64,000 nucleotides of DNA from Paenibacillus silvae. Its GTDB lineage: Bacteria > Bacillota > Bacilli > Paenibacillales > Paenibacillaceae. Made by a program: the position numbers and the translations under genes. Shown here piece by piece: positions 34,665 through 44,388 of the stretch; the stretch's first letter is position 1, and each line of letters opens with the position of its first letter. Where the stretch lies: positions 1,240,001-1,304,000 of the forward strand of contig NZ_BMFU01000001.1 of assembly GCF_014639235.1 (NCBI RefSeq), read 5' to 3'. The notes beneath the pieces were generated by a model. The model saw only the letters and a program-made list of their open reading frames with translations, searched no databases and was not told the origin of the DNA.

Positions 34665-35828
34665 TTACAAGGAAGCCTTGTAAATGGATACCACATCTTC
34701 ACGCTGCAGTTTTTTGAAGTTACCGAACGGTCCAAACAGCATCGCTTTATCCGCCATAACTTCAATCTGGCTATCGTCAATATCATAATCCGCCAGACGG
34801 TTTGGAGCTCCAATCGACGTCCAGAATTGGCTGAGTGCATCAATGCCTTCTTCGGCAATCTGTCTATCCGATTTGCCCTCAGGATTCACATTAAATACAT
34901 TGATCGCGAGACGTTTGAAACGCTCCACCTTCACATCGATATTATGTCTCATCCAGTGCGGGAACAAGATAGCAAGTCCCCCGCCATGCGGAATATCATA
35001 AACGGCAGATACCGCGTGTTCAATGTTATGGGTTGCCCAGTCTCCTGCAAGTCCCATGTTCAGCACACCATTCAGTGCCATCGTGCCGCAATACAGAATG
35101 GTTTCACGCAGCTCATAGTTCTCCAGATCTTCAACCAGACGAGGGGCCGCTTCCATTACGGTACGCAGAATCGTTTCGCAGAAGCCAAGTTGAACCGGTG
35201 TGTTCGGGTCCAGATGGAAGTAATGCTCCAGGACGTGAGACATCATATCCACCATACCGTATACCGTTTGATCCTTCGGTACCGTGTATGTATTCACCGG
35301 ATCAAGAATGGAGAATGCAGGGAAAGAATACGCACTGCCCCAGCCCAGCTTCTCTTGTGTTTCCTGATTCGTAATAACAGAGCCCGAGTTCATCTCTGAA
35401 CCGGTAGCTGCCATTGTCAGCACTGTGCCGAGCGGCAGAGCGTCCTGTGCAACAGCCTTACGCTGCGCAAAGTCCCACATGTCTCCATCGTACTTCGCAC
35501 CAACAGCAATCGCTTTGGCACAATCAAGCACGCTGCCGCCGCCAACCGCCAAAATCAGCTCAATATTGTTCGTTTTGCAAAGGTCTACACCTTTGTGCAC
35601 AGTCGACAGACGCGGGTTAGGCTCTACGCCTGCAAGTTCAGTGACTTCTGCTCCGATCTCCTTGAGCAAGCCAAGCACCTGATCATACAGCCCACTGCGT
35701 TTAATGCTTCCACCGCCATATACAAGCAGAACCCGTTTGCCGTATTTCGGCACTTCAGTTTTCAGTGCTTCAAGCTGTCCTTTACCGAAGATCAGACGAG
35801 TCGGGTTATAAAATTGAAAAGATCTCAT
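34665..35828 (-). CDS. Iron-containing alcohol dehydrogenase (YugJ/BdhA type)
   Basis: A group III NAD(P)H-dependent alcohol dehydrogenase, 387 residues. The opening FYNPTRLIFGKGQLEALK, the nucleotide-binding VYGGGSIKRSGLY and GGGSVLDCAKAIA, and the metal ligands in MVDMMSHVLEHYF and ATHNIEHAVSAVYDIPHGGGLAI resemble YugJ/butanol dehydrogenase. It probably reduces aldehydes in fermentation or detoxification. It appears monocistronic. Confidence 0.92.
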   Translation of the reverse strand: MRSFQFYNPTRLIFGKGQLEALKTEVPKYGKRVLLVYGGGSIKRSGLYDQVLGLLKEIGAEVTELAGVEPNPRLSTVHKGVDLCKTNNIELILAVGGGSVLDCAKAIAVGAKYDGDMWDFAQRKAVAQDALPLGTVLTMAATGSEMNSGSVITNQETQEKLGWGSAYSFPAFSILDPVNTYTVPKDQTVYGMVDMMSHVLEHYFHLDPNTPVQLGFCETILRTVMEAAPRLVEDLENYELRETILYCGTMALNGVLNMGLAGDWATHNIEHAVSAVYDIPHGGGLAILFPHWMRHNIDVKVERFKRLAINVFNVNPEGKSDRQIAEEGIDALSQFWTSIGAPNRLADYDIDDSQIEVMADKAMLFGPFGNFKKLQREDVVSIYKASL

Positions 35829-35920
35829 GATCTATAATCGCCTCCAATGGAGTTAAGTTTTTAGTGCAACCTCAATTATAGTACCCTGTTTATAGAAAAA
35901 CAAATCCATAGCCGCTCACT

Positions 35921-36508
35921 TTAGTTCAATCCGTTGATCTGCAGATGGGCACGAATCATTTCACTCATGGAAGGCAGATGTTCTGACTTTGCCCATGTCG
36001 CTGTATCCCATAGCCCCGCCTGATCAAAGGCCCTAGGACAATGCATAAAGCATTCCTCAACCTCCACAATGACGGCTGCTCCAATCGTTTTACCGCTCCA
36101 GTTCATGCCTGTAATGAACTCTTCATCCTTTGTAATTTTTGCTGTTCCGTTGATGCGGAGCACCTCATTTAATCCCGGTATCACAAACAGCATTCCCACA
36201 CCCGGGTCTGATAAAATGTTTAACAAGGAATCAATCCGGCGATTGCCGGGTCGTTCCGGGTAAACCAGTCTATGAGGGTCCAGTACATGAACAAAGCCAG
36301 GGCTGTCTCCACGCGGAGATACATCGCTTTTCCCATCACGATCCGAGGTTGACAAAAAAAACAAAGGTGACATTGCTATAAACTTCTGCACATGGGAATC
36401 TACATAAGGAATCACTTTGTGGCGCACGCGCTCACTTGATTCGCCTACCATGCTTTTAAGTTCCTTTGCATCGGAAATGAACGGAATATGAAGCGGCGTT
36501 TTTTCCAT
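35921..36508 (-). CDS. PPOX-type FMN-dependent flavoprotein
   Basis: A 195-residue pyridoxamine-5'-phosphate-oxidase-like split-barrel protein, of the type annotated as MSMEG_1061 family. It has FFLSTSDRDGKSDVSPRGDSPGF and a downstream IPGLNEVLRINGTAKI segment typical of that group. The substrate is unknown; such proteins bind FMN or F420 and are generally oxidoreductases. AAAGGGGACGAG precedes the ATG. It seems to be a single gene. Confidence 0.82.
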   Translation of the reverse strand: MEKTPLHIPFISDAKELKSMVGESSERVRHKVIPYVDSHVQKFIAMSPLFFLSTSDRDGKSDVSPRGDSPGFVHVLDPHRLVYPERPGNRRIDSLLNILSDPGVGMLFVIPGLNEVLRINGTAKITKDEEFITGMNWSGKTIGAAVIVEVEECFMHCPRAFDQAGLWDTATWAKSEHLPSMSEMIRAHLQINGLN

Positions 36509-36611
36509 TAACTCGTCCCCTTTTCGATTTGTTTTTGTTGATCACTGGGCTCTGCCTGGATGCTCCCTCCATTATACATAATCATGAACCATTCACACTT
36601 TGATTCATATC

Positions 36612-36644
36612 AAAAAAGCACCCGTTCACGGTTGAACGGATGCC
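36612..36644 (-). terminator. Terminator of the gal operon
   Basis: On the minus strand GCATCCGTTCA pairs with TGAACGGGTGC, followed by TTTTTT, just after galT. Confidence 0.88.
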
Positions 36645-36689
36645 TCTTGATATCTTTAAGCTTTTAACGCAATTGCTTTCGCGGCCTTC

Positions 36690-38288
36690 TTACTCGGTAT
36701 ATCCCATGCTGCTTACGAAGCGGCGGAAGGCCTGCCGTCCAGCCTCATCATGTTTGTACACACCAGCATGCTCCAGAATTTCAGAGAATTTCAGGCCTAC
36801 TTGCTGCTGCACAAGGATAACGGCTTCTTCCTTCGTCAAACTGGAGCCATGGTTCTGTTTCAATTCTTCTGTCCACGGTAAATGTTTGTTCAGCTCGTGA
36901 TCTGCTGCCTGGGCAGCTGCTTCAAGCTCGGTATTGCCTGCCAGAATATCGGCAATGCCGTCCAGCTCTTGCTTCAGACGTCCCGGTAGAATAGCCAGTC
37001 CCATGACTTCAATCAGACCGATGTTTTCTTTTTTCAGATGATGCATCTCGCGGTGCGGGTGGAAAATACCTTCCGGATGCTCATCATTTGTACGGTTGTT
37101 ACGCAGAACGAGATCCATCTCATAACCACCATCCGCACTGCGGCGAACGATTGGTGTTACCGTATTATGAGGCACTTTCTCCCCGTCTACTTCGCTGAAT
37201 GCTTCGATCTCTACTGCGGAGTCGCTGTACACTTTCCATGCTTCGTAAACGGCATTACCCGCTTCCAGCAGTTCCGCAGGATCATGTGAATGCAGACGCA
37301 TCACGGACATCGGCCATTTGACAAGGCTAAGTGTCAGCCCTGGTGCATCCGCGTGACGGAAGACTGCCTCTGGCTGTGCGTTTTGAATCGCAAATGTATG
37401 ACGTCCACCCTGGAAATGGTCATGTGTCAGAATGGAACCGCCCACGATCGGCAGATCGGCGTTAGACCCGATAAAGTAATGTGGATATTCCTGAACAAAG
37501 GCAAGCAGTCTGCGCAGGGTATCCTTCGTCAGCTTCATCGGCACATGATCATGATGGAAAATAATACAGTGCTCATTGTAGTACACGTACGGCGAGTATT
37601 GGAACAGCCACTTCTCGTTGTTCAGCTGCAATGGAATGACGCGCAAATTCTGACGAGCCGGATGATTGACCCGACCCGCATAACCTACATTTTCACGGCA
37701 CAGCTGGCACTTTGGATAGACCGGCGGCGGAAGCAGCTTGGCCATGGCAATTTCCTTGGGACTTTTCTCCGGCTTGGACAGATTGATCGTGATCTCCATC
37801 TCGCCATAAGCGGTATCCTGCGTCCAATACACATTTTTTGAAACGCGGTCCATCCGAATATAGTTGGAGTTAATAGACAAGTCGTAAAATTGCGATGTTG
37901 CCGCCTCAATGCCTTCAGTCTGCTCCGTATGGCGGAAAGCACGTACGACCTCCGATGGACGCGCCATCAGGTGACCCATTATTTTCGCATCCAGCAAGTC
38001 ACGAAATGTATCGCTGTTCTCGGGAATGAGCCCAATGGTATACCCGTAATCAATCAATGTATCCAGCATGGATTGTGGCCCGTCAGGTATCGTTGTATCC
38101 AGTTCACCGGCATACGGCTCGGAGAATCCGAACTGCTCCATCAGCAGATTGCGACTGTAATCATAGTCTGCTTCCTCAATCAGTTTTTTCTGTAAGGCAA
38201 ATGCGACCAGACGCTCAATGGCATGCAGTGCTTCCTGCTGCTCGGGTGTACGCTCTGTGGCTTCTGCTCCAGGTTGAGTCTGTGACAT
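36690..38288 (-). CDS. galT: UDP-glucose--hexose-1-phosphate uridylyltransferase (type 2)
   Basis: Exchanges galactose 1-phosphate for glucose 1-phosphate on UDP in the Leloir pathway. At 532 residues it is the long Gram-positive GalT class. The HIT-like catalytic region includes GGSILTHDHFQGGRH, and KCQLCRENVGYAGR carries the CxxC pair. It is the last gene of galK-galE-galT, 14 bases after galE, with GGAGG before the ATG. Confidence 0.95.
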   Translation of the reverse strand: MSQTQPGAEATERTPEQQEALHAIERLVAFALQKKLIEEADYDYSRNLLMEQFGFSEPYAGELDTTIPDGPQSMLDTLIDYGYTIGLIPENSDTFRDLLDAKIMGHLMARPSEVVRAFRHTEQTEGIEAATSQFYDLSINSNYIRMDRVSKNVYWTQDTAYGEMEITINLSKPEKSPKEIAMAKLLPPPVYPKCQLCRENVGYAGRVNHPARQNLRVIPLQLNNEKWLFQYSPYVYYNEHCIIFHHDHVPMKLTKDTLRRLLAFVQEYPHYFIGSNADLPIVGGSILTHDHFQGGRHTFAIQNAQPEAVFRHADAPGLTLSLVKWPMSVMRLHSHDPAELLEAGNAVYEAWKVYSDSAVEIEAFSEVDGEKVPHNTVTPIVRRSADGGYEMDLVLRNNRTNDEHPEGIFHPHREMHHLKKENIGLIEVMGLAILPGRLKQELDGIADILAGNTELEAAAQAADHELNKHLPWTEELKQNHGSSLTKEEAVILVQQQVGLKFSEILEHAGVYKHDEAGRQAFRRFVSSMGYTE

Positions 38289-38302
38289 AAGATGTTCGCC
38301 TC

Positions 38303-39292
38303 CTAGTTTTTTCCGTAGCCTTCTGGACGTGATTGATGCCAGTTCCAGGCACTTTGAATGACATCTTCAAGGTTGGTCCATTTCGGATTCCAGCCCAGAA
38401 CCGATCTTGCTTTGGCAGAAGAAGCCACCAATACAGCCGGGTCACCCGCACGACGTGGTTCCTGAACAACCGGGATGTCGAGACCTGTTACCTTTTTCGC
38501 TGTTTCAATCACTTGTTTTACCGAGAAGCCTGTTCCGTTACCCAGATTAAACACGTTGCTGCTCTCACCCTTGCGCAAGTAATCTACTGCACGCAGATGG
38601 GCATCAGCCAGATCGCTAACATGGATGTAATCACGGATACATGTGCCATCTTCTGTTGCGTAGTCATCACCGAATACGGCGATATGTGAACGCTGCTTCA
38701 GCGCTGTTTGCAATACGAGTGGAATCAGGTGGCTTTCCGGCTGGTGATCTTCACCGATTTTGCCGCTTTCATGTGCTCCGGCTGCATTGAAGTAACGCAG
38801 AGACACATATTTGATATCCTGTACTTTATCGAACCAGGACATCATGCGCTCCATCATTAGTTTGGTTTCACCATATACGTTGGTTGGTTCAGTACGGTCG
38901 CTTTCTTCGATTGGCACCTTCTCAGGCTCACCGTAGGTTGCTGCTGTAGAAGAGAAGACGATGCGGCGTACGTTCGCTGCATTCATCGCTTCCAGCAGAC
39001 ACAATGTACCGAATACGTTGTTGTCGTAGTATTTCGCCGGCTCTTTCATACTCTCGCCAACCAGTGAGTTCGCAGCAAAGTGAATGACGGCATCAATTGA
39101 ATTTTCCGCAAACAGCTTTGTCAAAATCTCCTTGTCACGCAGGTCCCCTTCATACAGCTTGCCACCAAGCAACGCCTCGCGATGTCCTGTTTGCAAGTTA
39201 TCCAGTACAACAACCTCTTCACCGCGCTCAAGCAACGCTGCCACTGTATGAGAACCAATATATCCTGCTCCACCTGTCACCAAAATTGCCAT
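38303..39292 (-). CDS. galE: UDP-glucose 4-epimerase
   Basis: Interconverts UDP-galactose and UDP-glucose. It is 329 residues from the ATG at 39292, preceded by AAGGAGG; the longer frame adds 12 residues from the galK end. The Rossmann motif is VTGGAGYIGSHT and the catalytic Tyr-x3-Lys lies in NVYGETKLMME. It starts one base after the galK stop. Confidence 0.96.
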   Translation of the reverse strand: MAILVTGGAGYIGSHTVAALLERGEEVVVLDNLQTGHREALLGGKLYEGDLRDKEILTKLFAENSIDAVIHFAANSLVGESMKEPAKYYDNNVFGTLCLLEAMNAANVRRIVFSSTAATYGEPEKVPIEESDRTEPTNVYGETKLMMERMMSWFDKVQDIKYVSLRYFNAAGAHESGKIGEDHQPESHLIPLVLQTALKQRSHIAVFGDDYATEDGTCIRDYIHVSDLADAHLRAVDYLRKGESSNVFNLGNGTGFSVKQVIETAKKVTGLDIPVVQEPRRAGDPAVLVASSAKARSVLGWNPKWTNLEDVIQSAWNWHQSRPEGYGKN

Positions 39293-39293
39293 T

Positions 39294-40475
39294 TTACTTC
39301 GCCTCCTTGAGTTCGTTAACGCCTTCACCTACACCACATACGTAGAAATCACCTTGGAGACCGGTACGCGCCTCATACGCTGCACCCACTTCACTCACAA
39401 AGCGTTCAACATCATTTTCATGCACCAGAGATACTGTACATCCACCAAAGCCTGCACCGGTCATGCGCGCACCTAAGGTGCCCGGAATCCGCCGAGCTTC
39501 TTCTACCATAACATCCAGCTCAGTGCAGCTGACTTCGTAGAGATCACGCAGCGAATCATGAGAAGCATTCATCAACTGGCCGAACGCTTCCAGATCATTG
39601 TTTCGCAGCGCTTCAACAGAAGCCAGCACCCGTGCGTTCTCTTGCACAACGTGCTCGGCACGCTGTCTGACTTTCTCATCCTTGATCTGATCCTGTAAAG
39701 TTACGAATTGCTCCGGCTTTAATTGAGCCAGGTGATTCAGTGAAGGCAGCTGTTCCTTCAAAATGGCAAGTGCCTGCTCGCATTGAGAGCGCCGCTCATT
39801 GTAAGCCGAATCAACCAGACCGCGGCGTTTGTTTGTGTTGCCAATGATCAGCTTGTACGCACCGGTACGGAAAGGAACCTTCTCGTATTCCAGCGTATCG
39901 CACATCAGCAAGATGGCATGATCCTTAGCTCCATTCGCTACAGCAAACTGATCCATGATGCCGCAGTTGACACCAACAAACTCATTTTCTGCTTTCTGGG
40001 ACAAAAGCGCAAGCTCAACTGTATCGATCTCCGATATCCCTTCCATCGCTTGAACCGCATAACCGGTGAGTACCTCCAGAGATGCGGACGAGGAAAGTCC
40101 TGCCCCGTTCGGAATCTCGCCGTGGTACAGAAAATCATATCCTTTGGTCACCTTCACGCCTTTGCCTTCCAGCTCTACCATGACGCCAACCGGATAATCT
40201 GTCCATTCTCCCGTTTTCTCCTGACCGATAGAGGCAGTGTCCAGTGTTGCCTCGTACGTCATGTTCGTGGAAGCCAGATTCAGCTTGTGATCCGTACGTT
40301 CGCGAATAAGCAAGGTCGTTCCGAATTCAAGTGCGGCCGGAAGTACGTAACCACCATTATAGTCGATATGCTCACCGATCAGATTCACACGTCCAGGGGC
40401 ATGAAATACGCGGATGTCCGCTCCACTTTCTCCGTACCTCTCAATAAACTTTTGTTGCAATTCAGTTGCCTTCAA
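39294..40475 (-). CDS. galK: Galactokinase
   Basis: Phosphorylates galactose with ATP, the first Leloir step. It is 393 residues. The galactokinase signature GRVNLIGEHIDYNGGYVLP, the GHMP motif NGAGLSSSASLEVL and the C-terminal MTGAGFGGCTVSLV are all seen. It starts with TTG eight bases after GAGGTG. It is the first gene of the gal operon, divergent from an AraC regulator. Confidence 0.96.
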   Translation of the reverse strand: MKATELQQKFIERYGESGADIRVFHAPGRVNLIGEHIDYNGGYVLPAALEFGTTLLIRERTDHKLNLASTNMTYEATLDTASIGQEKTGEWTDYPVGVMVELEGKGVKVTKGYDFLYHGEIPNGAGLSSSASLEVLTGYAVQAMEGISEIDTVELALLSQKAENEFVGVNCGIMDQFAVANGAKDHAILLMCDTLEYEKVPFRTGAYKLIIGNTNKRRGLVDSAYNERRSQCEQALAILKEQLPSLNHLAQLKPEQFVTLQDQIKDEKVRQRAEHVVQENARVLASVEALRNNDLEAFGQLMNASHDSLRDLYEVSCTELDVMVEEARRIPGTLGARMTGAGFGGCTVSLVHENDVERFVSEVGAAYEARTGLQGDFYVCGVGEGVNELKEAK

Positions 40476-40517
40476 AGCTGATGCACCTCGCCTCTTTGTT
40501 GTGGTTTTCTTAATGCT

Positions 40518-40545
40518 ATTATATAAGACAGCGATCTCACTTGAA
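40518..40545 (-). promoter_or_regulatory. Promoter of the galKET operon
   Basis: On the minus strand TTCAAG (40540-40545) and TATAAT (40518-40523) are 16 bases apart, about 45 bases upstream of galK. Confidence 0.55.
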
Positions 40546-40641
40546 ATGAAACCATGTGTGATTCATATGGATAAATGTGACCTTCCATTTTATAATAATG
40601 GTAACAAGTGAATACGGAAACTTAGGAAAGAAGGAACAGCT

Positions 40642-41643
40642 ATGAAGGACTCAAACATAAATTCGGCAGAAACATCTCCTAACACTGCAGAGGTGCCCAC
40701 TCCCCGGTCCGTACAGGAATCCACTTCCGGCAAGAGTGGCGCGCTCAGTTACTCGGTTGCTTCCAATCCGGTCTATTATGACGGAGGTGCTCTGCATGTC
40801 CTGTTTGCCGGAGCCAGTCAGACGCTGCCCGGACATGCCTTGGGGCCAAAGCTGTATGATTATTATCTGTTGCATTATGTAGAAAAGGGGGCCGGTACGT
40901 TTCGTACCGAGCTGCACACCTACGATCTCTACGCAGGTGACTGTTTTCTTATACATCCGGGCCAGCTGGTCAGCTATCAATCGCATCCCCGTAATCCATG
41001 GCAGTATCGCTGGATCGCCTTTACCGGCAGTCAGGCACCCCAGCATGCGGAAGAGGCTGGCTTCCGCCCGGAAAAGTCTGTTTTTCATGCCGGAACCTCC
41101 TGTGATATCTCGAGCTGGCTGGCGGTCATGCAGGATGCTTTTGCCGAGCGTAAAGAGAGCGCCCACTTTACTTCTCTTGGCACGTTATACATGATTTTGG
41201 CAGAAGCCCAGAATCAGCTGTCCGAAGGACCCACATTGACTGCAGGCGAATCCTCCATTAGTCGAACGGTCAAACAGATGATTCAATACATGTCTACCCA
41301 GTACGCTTACCCTGTGTCCATCGAGCAAATGTCTGCAAGTCTGGGATATAACCGGGCTTATCTTTCCCGTATTTTCAAGCAGGAGACTGGCCTCACACCG
41401 GTTACCTATTTGCTGAAGCTGCGGATTGACAAGTCGCGTCAGTTGCTGCGCGAGCGTCCCGATCTATCCATTGAGCAGGTATCAGCCTCGGTGGGCATGC
41501 CGGACGCATTGTATTTCTCGAAACAGTTCAAACGTTTCCACGGAGAAGCGCCCAGTCTTTATCGGGAGAAACTGCTCGCGCGTCCGTCAAAAGCAAAAAC
41601 AGAGCAATCCACTCCGTTAAAAAAGAAGAATAGCCCTCGCTGA
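40642..41643 (+). CDS. AraC family transcriptional regulator, probably of the gal operon
   Basis: A 333-residue regulator divergent from galK. An N-terminal cupin-like sugar-binding domain (about 45-160, GPKLYDYYLLHYVEKGAGTF and YAGDCFLIHPGQLVSY) is followed by a C-terminal double HTH (about 205-305, GYNRAYLSRIFKQETGLTPV and SVGMPDALYFSKQFKRFHGE). Its position suggests it activates galKET with galactose or an alpha-galactoside; that is inference. AAGAAGGAAC precedes the ATG. Confidence 0.9.
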   Translation: MKDSNINSAETSPNTAEVPTPRSVQESTSGKSGALSYSVASNPVYYDGGALHVLFAGASQTLPGHALGPKLYDYYLLHYVEKGAGTFRTELHTYDLYAGDCFLIHPGQLVSYQSHPRNPWQYRWIAFTGSQAPQHAEEAGFRPEKSVFHAGTSCDISSWLAVMQDAFAERKESAHFTSLGTLYMILAEAQNQLSEGPTLTAGESSISRTVKQMIQYMSTQYAYPVSIEQMSASLGYNRAYLSRIFKQETGLTPVTYLLKLRIDKSRQLLRERPDLSIEQVSASVGMPDALYFSKQFKRFHGEAPSLYREKLLARPSKAKTEQSTPLKKKNSPR

Positions 41644-41700
41644 TTAGAATGATTCAGCACCGGTTCACGCATATCTGGACATATATCAATATGCCAAACA

Positions 41701-41742
41701 AAAAAAGTGCACCTCAGCCTTTATGGCTAAGATGCACTTTTT
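41701..41742. terminator. Bidirectional terminator
   Basis: AAAAGTGCA-CT-AGCC pairs with GGCT-AG-TGCACTTTT, with A- and T-runs on both sides. It lies between the convergent AraC and aldo/keto reductase genes. Confidence 0.85.
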
Positions 41743-41789
41743 GGGCATGATTTATTTGTAATGCTTGCCCTTTAGCAAAGGTTCTGATG

Positions 41790-42809
41790 TTAATCCTTGT
41801 TTTTGTTCGCAGGCTCGGGACGAAGAATGGATTCGATTCGCTCCAGTTCCTCGGAGGAGAACTCAAGCTGGCTAAGTGCAGCTACATTCTCTTCAATCTG
41901 GGAAGGACGACTTGCGCCAATCAACGCAGACGTCACTCGTCCATTGCGCAGTACCCATGCCAGTGCAAACTGGGCCAGACTTTGACCGCGTGCTGCAGCC
42001 ATCTGATTCAGTGCACGTACCTTGCGAAGTGTTTCTGGCGATATATTGTTCTCATTCAGAAATACAGAAGGACCCTTGGCGCGTGAATCCTCAGGAATGC
42101 CATTCAGGTATTTGTTCGTGAGCACTCCCTGCTCCAGCGGGCAGAATGCAATGCTGCCGGCGCCGTACTCGTCGAGAACATCCTGAAGCCCGTCTTCAAT
42201 CCAGCGATCCAGCATGGAATATCTTGGCTGATGAATCAGGAGCGGTGTACCCAGGCTTTTCAAAATTTCGGCAGCCTGTTTCGTTTGCTCAGCAGGGTAA
42301 TTGGAAATGCCCACATAAAGCGCTTTGCCGGAACGCACAATCTGGTCGAGTGCCATCATGGTTTCTTCCAGCGGTGTGTCCGGATCATAGCGATGGGAAT
42401 AGAAGATATCAACATAATCCAGCCCCATTCGGTTCAAGCTCTGATTCAGGCTGGAGATCAGATATTTGCGAGAGCCCCACTCGCCATAAGGCCCCGGCCA
42501 CATGTGATATCCCGCTTTGGTGGAGATAATCAGTTCGTCACGATAAGGCTTCAGATCCTGAGCAAGCACCTGCCCAAACAGCTGCTCTGCAGAACCTGGC
42601 GGCGGACCATAATTATTGGCCAGATCAAAATGTGTAATCCCGAGATCAAACGCACGGGTAATCATGCTGCGCCCATTTTCCAAACTGTTTATCCCGCCAA
42701 AATTATGCCACAGTCCAAGTGAAATTGCGGGCAGCTTGAGCCCCGAACGTCCAACACGGTTATACTTCATTGTTTCATAACGCGCTTCAGCAGCTACATA
42801 GACCATCAT
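41790..42809 (-). CDS. Aldo/keto reductase (YghZ/Gpr-like)
   Basis: A 339-residue NADPH-dependent reductase of the Kv-beta/YghZ class, which reduces L-glyceraldehyde 3-phosphate or methylglyoxal-type aldehydes. Seen are RVGRSGLKLPAISLGLWHNFGG, the catalytic Asp/Tyr segment ITHFDLANNYGPPPGSAE, Lys in ISTKAGY, and YVDIFYSHRYDPDTPLEE. AAGGGA precedes the double ATG. It appears to be the last gene of a four-gene unit with the sirtuin, HAD and hydrolase genes. Confidence 0.92.
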   Translation of the reverse strand: MMVYVAAEARYETMKYNRVGRSGLKLPAISLGLWHNFGGINSLENGRSMITRAFDLGITHFDLANNYGPPPGSAEQLFGQVLAQDLKPYRDELIISTKAGYHMWPGPYGEWGSRKYLISSLNQSLNRMGLDYVDIFYSHRYDPDTPLEETMMALDQIVRSGKALYVGISNYPAEQTKQAAEILKSLGTPLLIHQPRYSMLDRWIEDGLQDVLDEYGAGSIAFCPLEQGVLTNKYLNGIPEDSRAKGPSVFLNENNISPETLRKVRALNQMAAARGQSLAQFALAWVLRNGRVTSALIGASRPSQIEENVAALSQLEFSSEELERIESILRPEPANKNKD

Positions 42810-42841
42810 GAATCCCTTCTTTCCACAGAATTAGCCAGGAA

Positions 42842-43582
42842 TTAACCCAGGAGCCTATCCACTTCCTGCATGACCGCTCCGATCGGCTCGGTAATCAATA
42901 TATCTGCCCGGTGGTCATACGCAGTTGGTGTGGCGTTAAGCAGCACGGTATGTTTCCCTTGAAAATACATAATCAACTGAGCTGCCGGATACACCGTCAG
43001 TGAGGTTCCACCTACGAGCAGCAGATCAGCTGATGACAAGGCATCAATGGAATGATACAGCGTTGCCTGATCCAGCTCTTCTTCATAGAGCACCACATCG
43101 GGTTTGACTACCCCTCCGCAAGACGCACAGCGAGGTACGATGTCCTTTGAATCTATAACGTATTGCAAGGAATAGAACTGCTTGCAGTCCATGCAGGCAT
43201 TGCGATGAACCGAGCCGTGAAGCTCCAGCACGTTGCTGCTACCTGCCTTTTGATGAAGACCATCGATATTTTGTGTAACGACAGCGTGCAGCTTTCCCTC
43301 CTGCTCCAGTCTTGCAAGCAAACGATGGCAGCCGTTAGGCTCCGCATCAGGATGAAGCATTTTTCCCCGGTAGAAGTCATAAAAAATATCCGCATGCTGA
43401 TCAAAAAAATGGCGACTCAATAGTTCTTCTGGCGGATAAGGAGAGTGCTGCTCTGTCTGATATAATCCCGCAGCCGAGCGGAAGTCGGGAATACCGCTTT
43501 CCGTAGACGTACCGGCTCCTCCAAAAAAAACAATGCGCGAACTTTCCTTAATCCAGGCAGCCAGCTGCTCTGTCGCGTTCAT
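42842..43582 (-). CDS. SIR2 family NAD-dependent protein deacylase
   Basis: A sirtuin of 246 residues that removes acyl groups from lysines using NAD. It has FFGGAGTSTESGIPDFRSAAGLY, QNIDGLHQKAGS with the catalytic His in LELHGSVH, and a zinc ribbon CMDC...CASC. It overlaps the upstream HAD gene by four bases and has AAAGGAGGAGAG before the ATG. It resembles Firmicute CobB/SrtN-like proteins. Confidence 0.93.
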   Translation of the reverse strand: MNATEQLAAWIKESSRIVFFGGAGTSTESGIPDFRSAAGLYQTEQHSPYPPEELLSRHFFDQHADIFYDFYRGKMLHPDAEPNGCHRLLARLEQEGKLHAVVTQNIDGLHQKAGSSNVLELHGSVHRNACMDCKQFYSLQYVIDSKDIVPRCASCGGVVKPDVVLYEEELDQATLYHSIDALSSADLLLVGGTSLTVYPAAQLIMYFQGKHTVLLNATPTAYDHRADILITEPIGAVMQEVDRLLG

Positions 43583-44361
43583 TCTCTCTCCTCCTTTAAC
43601 CCGATGCCCAGTTCATCATAGTGACGAATGACGGCATCTGCCTCATGCAGATAGGAACTCTGATCGAGCTGCGGACAATATCCCAGCGTAAAGGCTGCTC
43701 CCGCATGACGCCCCATCTGCATATCACCGTTGCTGTCTCCAATGACCATAGCCTCATGTGCCTCAACGGATAACTCCCGGCAAGCCAGCAGGAACGATTC
43801 AGCATCAGGTTTGCCGCGCGTTACCCGGTCACAGCCGACGATGGAAGTGAAAAAAGAACGAATTCCCATCCACTCCAGATGTGTTTCAGCCGCGGCTGTG
43901 CTGTCCGATGTGACCACGGCAAGTGAAAGCCCGGCTTCCTTGCAGCGCCGCAGCAAGTCAAGCAGGCCAGGCAACGGTTCAGCAGATTTTCGCTCCCGCA
44001 CAGATTTCATTGCAGCACTGGAAAACCCGCGAATGATCGTAATCGCTTCATTCCAGGGTGTCCCGGCAGCATAGAGCTGACCTGCGAGCCATCCGTTACA
44101 CTCATCTACCGTTGCAATCGCCAGCGGTCCCTGAACGTCGTATCCGTTAATACGACCTTGTGAATCGTGAAGAGTACCCAGTACATGCTCCAGCTCTACG
44201 GTGAAGGAGGCCCCTCGTTCCTGCATCCAGACCTGCAGCTGTGAGAGCATACTTTCAGCCCACGGGCCCCATAATTGCAGAAAATCCAGCAAGGTTCCAT
44301 CTTTATCAAATAACATGGCCTTGCAGGCAATACTTTTTCCCTGAATCTCCAGCACAGCCAC
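43579..44361 (-). CDS. HAD family hydrolase (phosphoglycolate-phosphatase-like)
   Basis: A 260-residue phosphatase of the HAD superfamily: motif I LFDKDGTLLD, motif II VVTSDST, a Lys in VTRGKPDAES and motif III VIGDSNGDMQMGR. A helical cap lies between motifs I and II. The substrate cannot be told. It starts at GTG seven bases after GGAGGTG, and its stop overlaps the sirtuin gene. Confidence 0.88.
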   Translation of the reverse strand: MAVLEIQGKSIACKAMLFDKDGTLLDFLQLWGPWAESMLSQLQVWMQERGASFTVELEHVLGTLHDSQGRINGYDVQGPLAIATVDECNGWLAGQLYAAGTPWNEAITIIRGFSSAAMKSVRERKSAEPLPGLLDLLRRCKEAGLSLAVVTSDSTAAAETHLEWMGIRSFFTSIVGCDRVTRGKPDAESFLLACRELSVEAHEAMVIGDSNGDMQMGRHAGAAFTLGYCPQLDQSSYLHEADAVIRHYDELGIGLKEERE

Positions 44362-44388
44362 TTGGGATCACCTCCACTGCGAATGTGA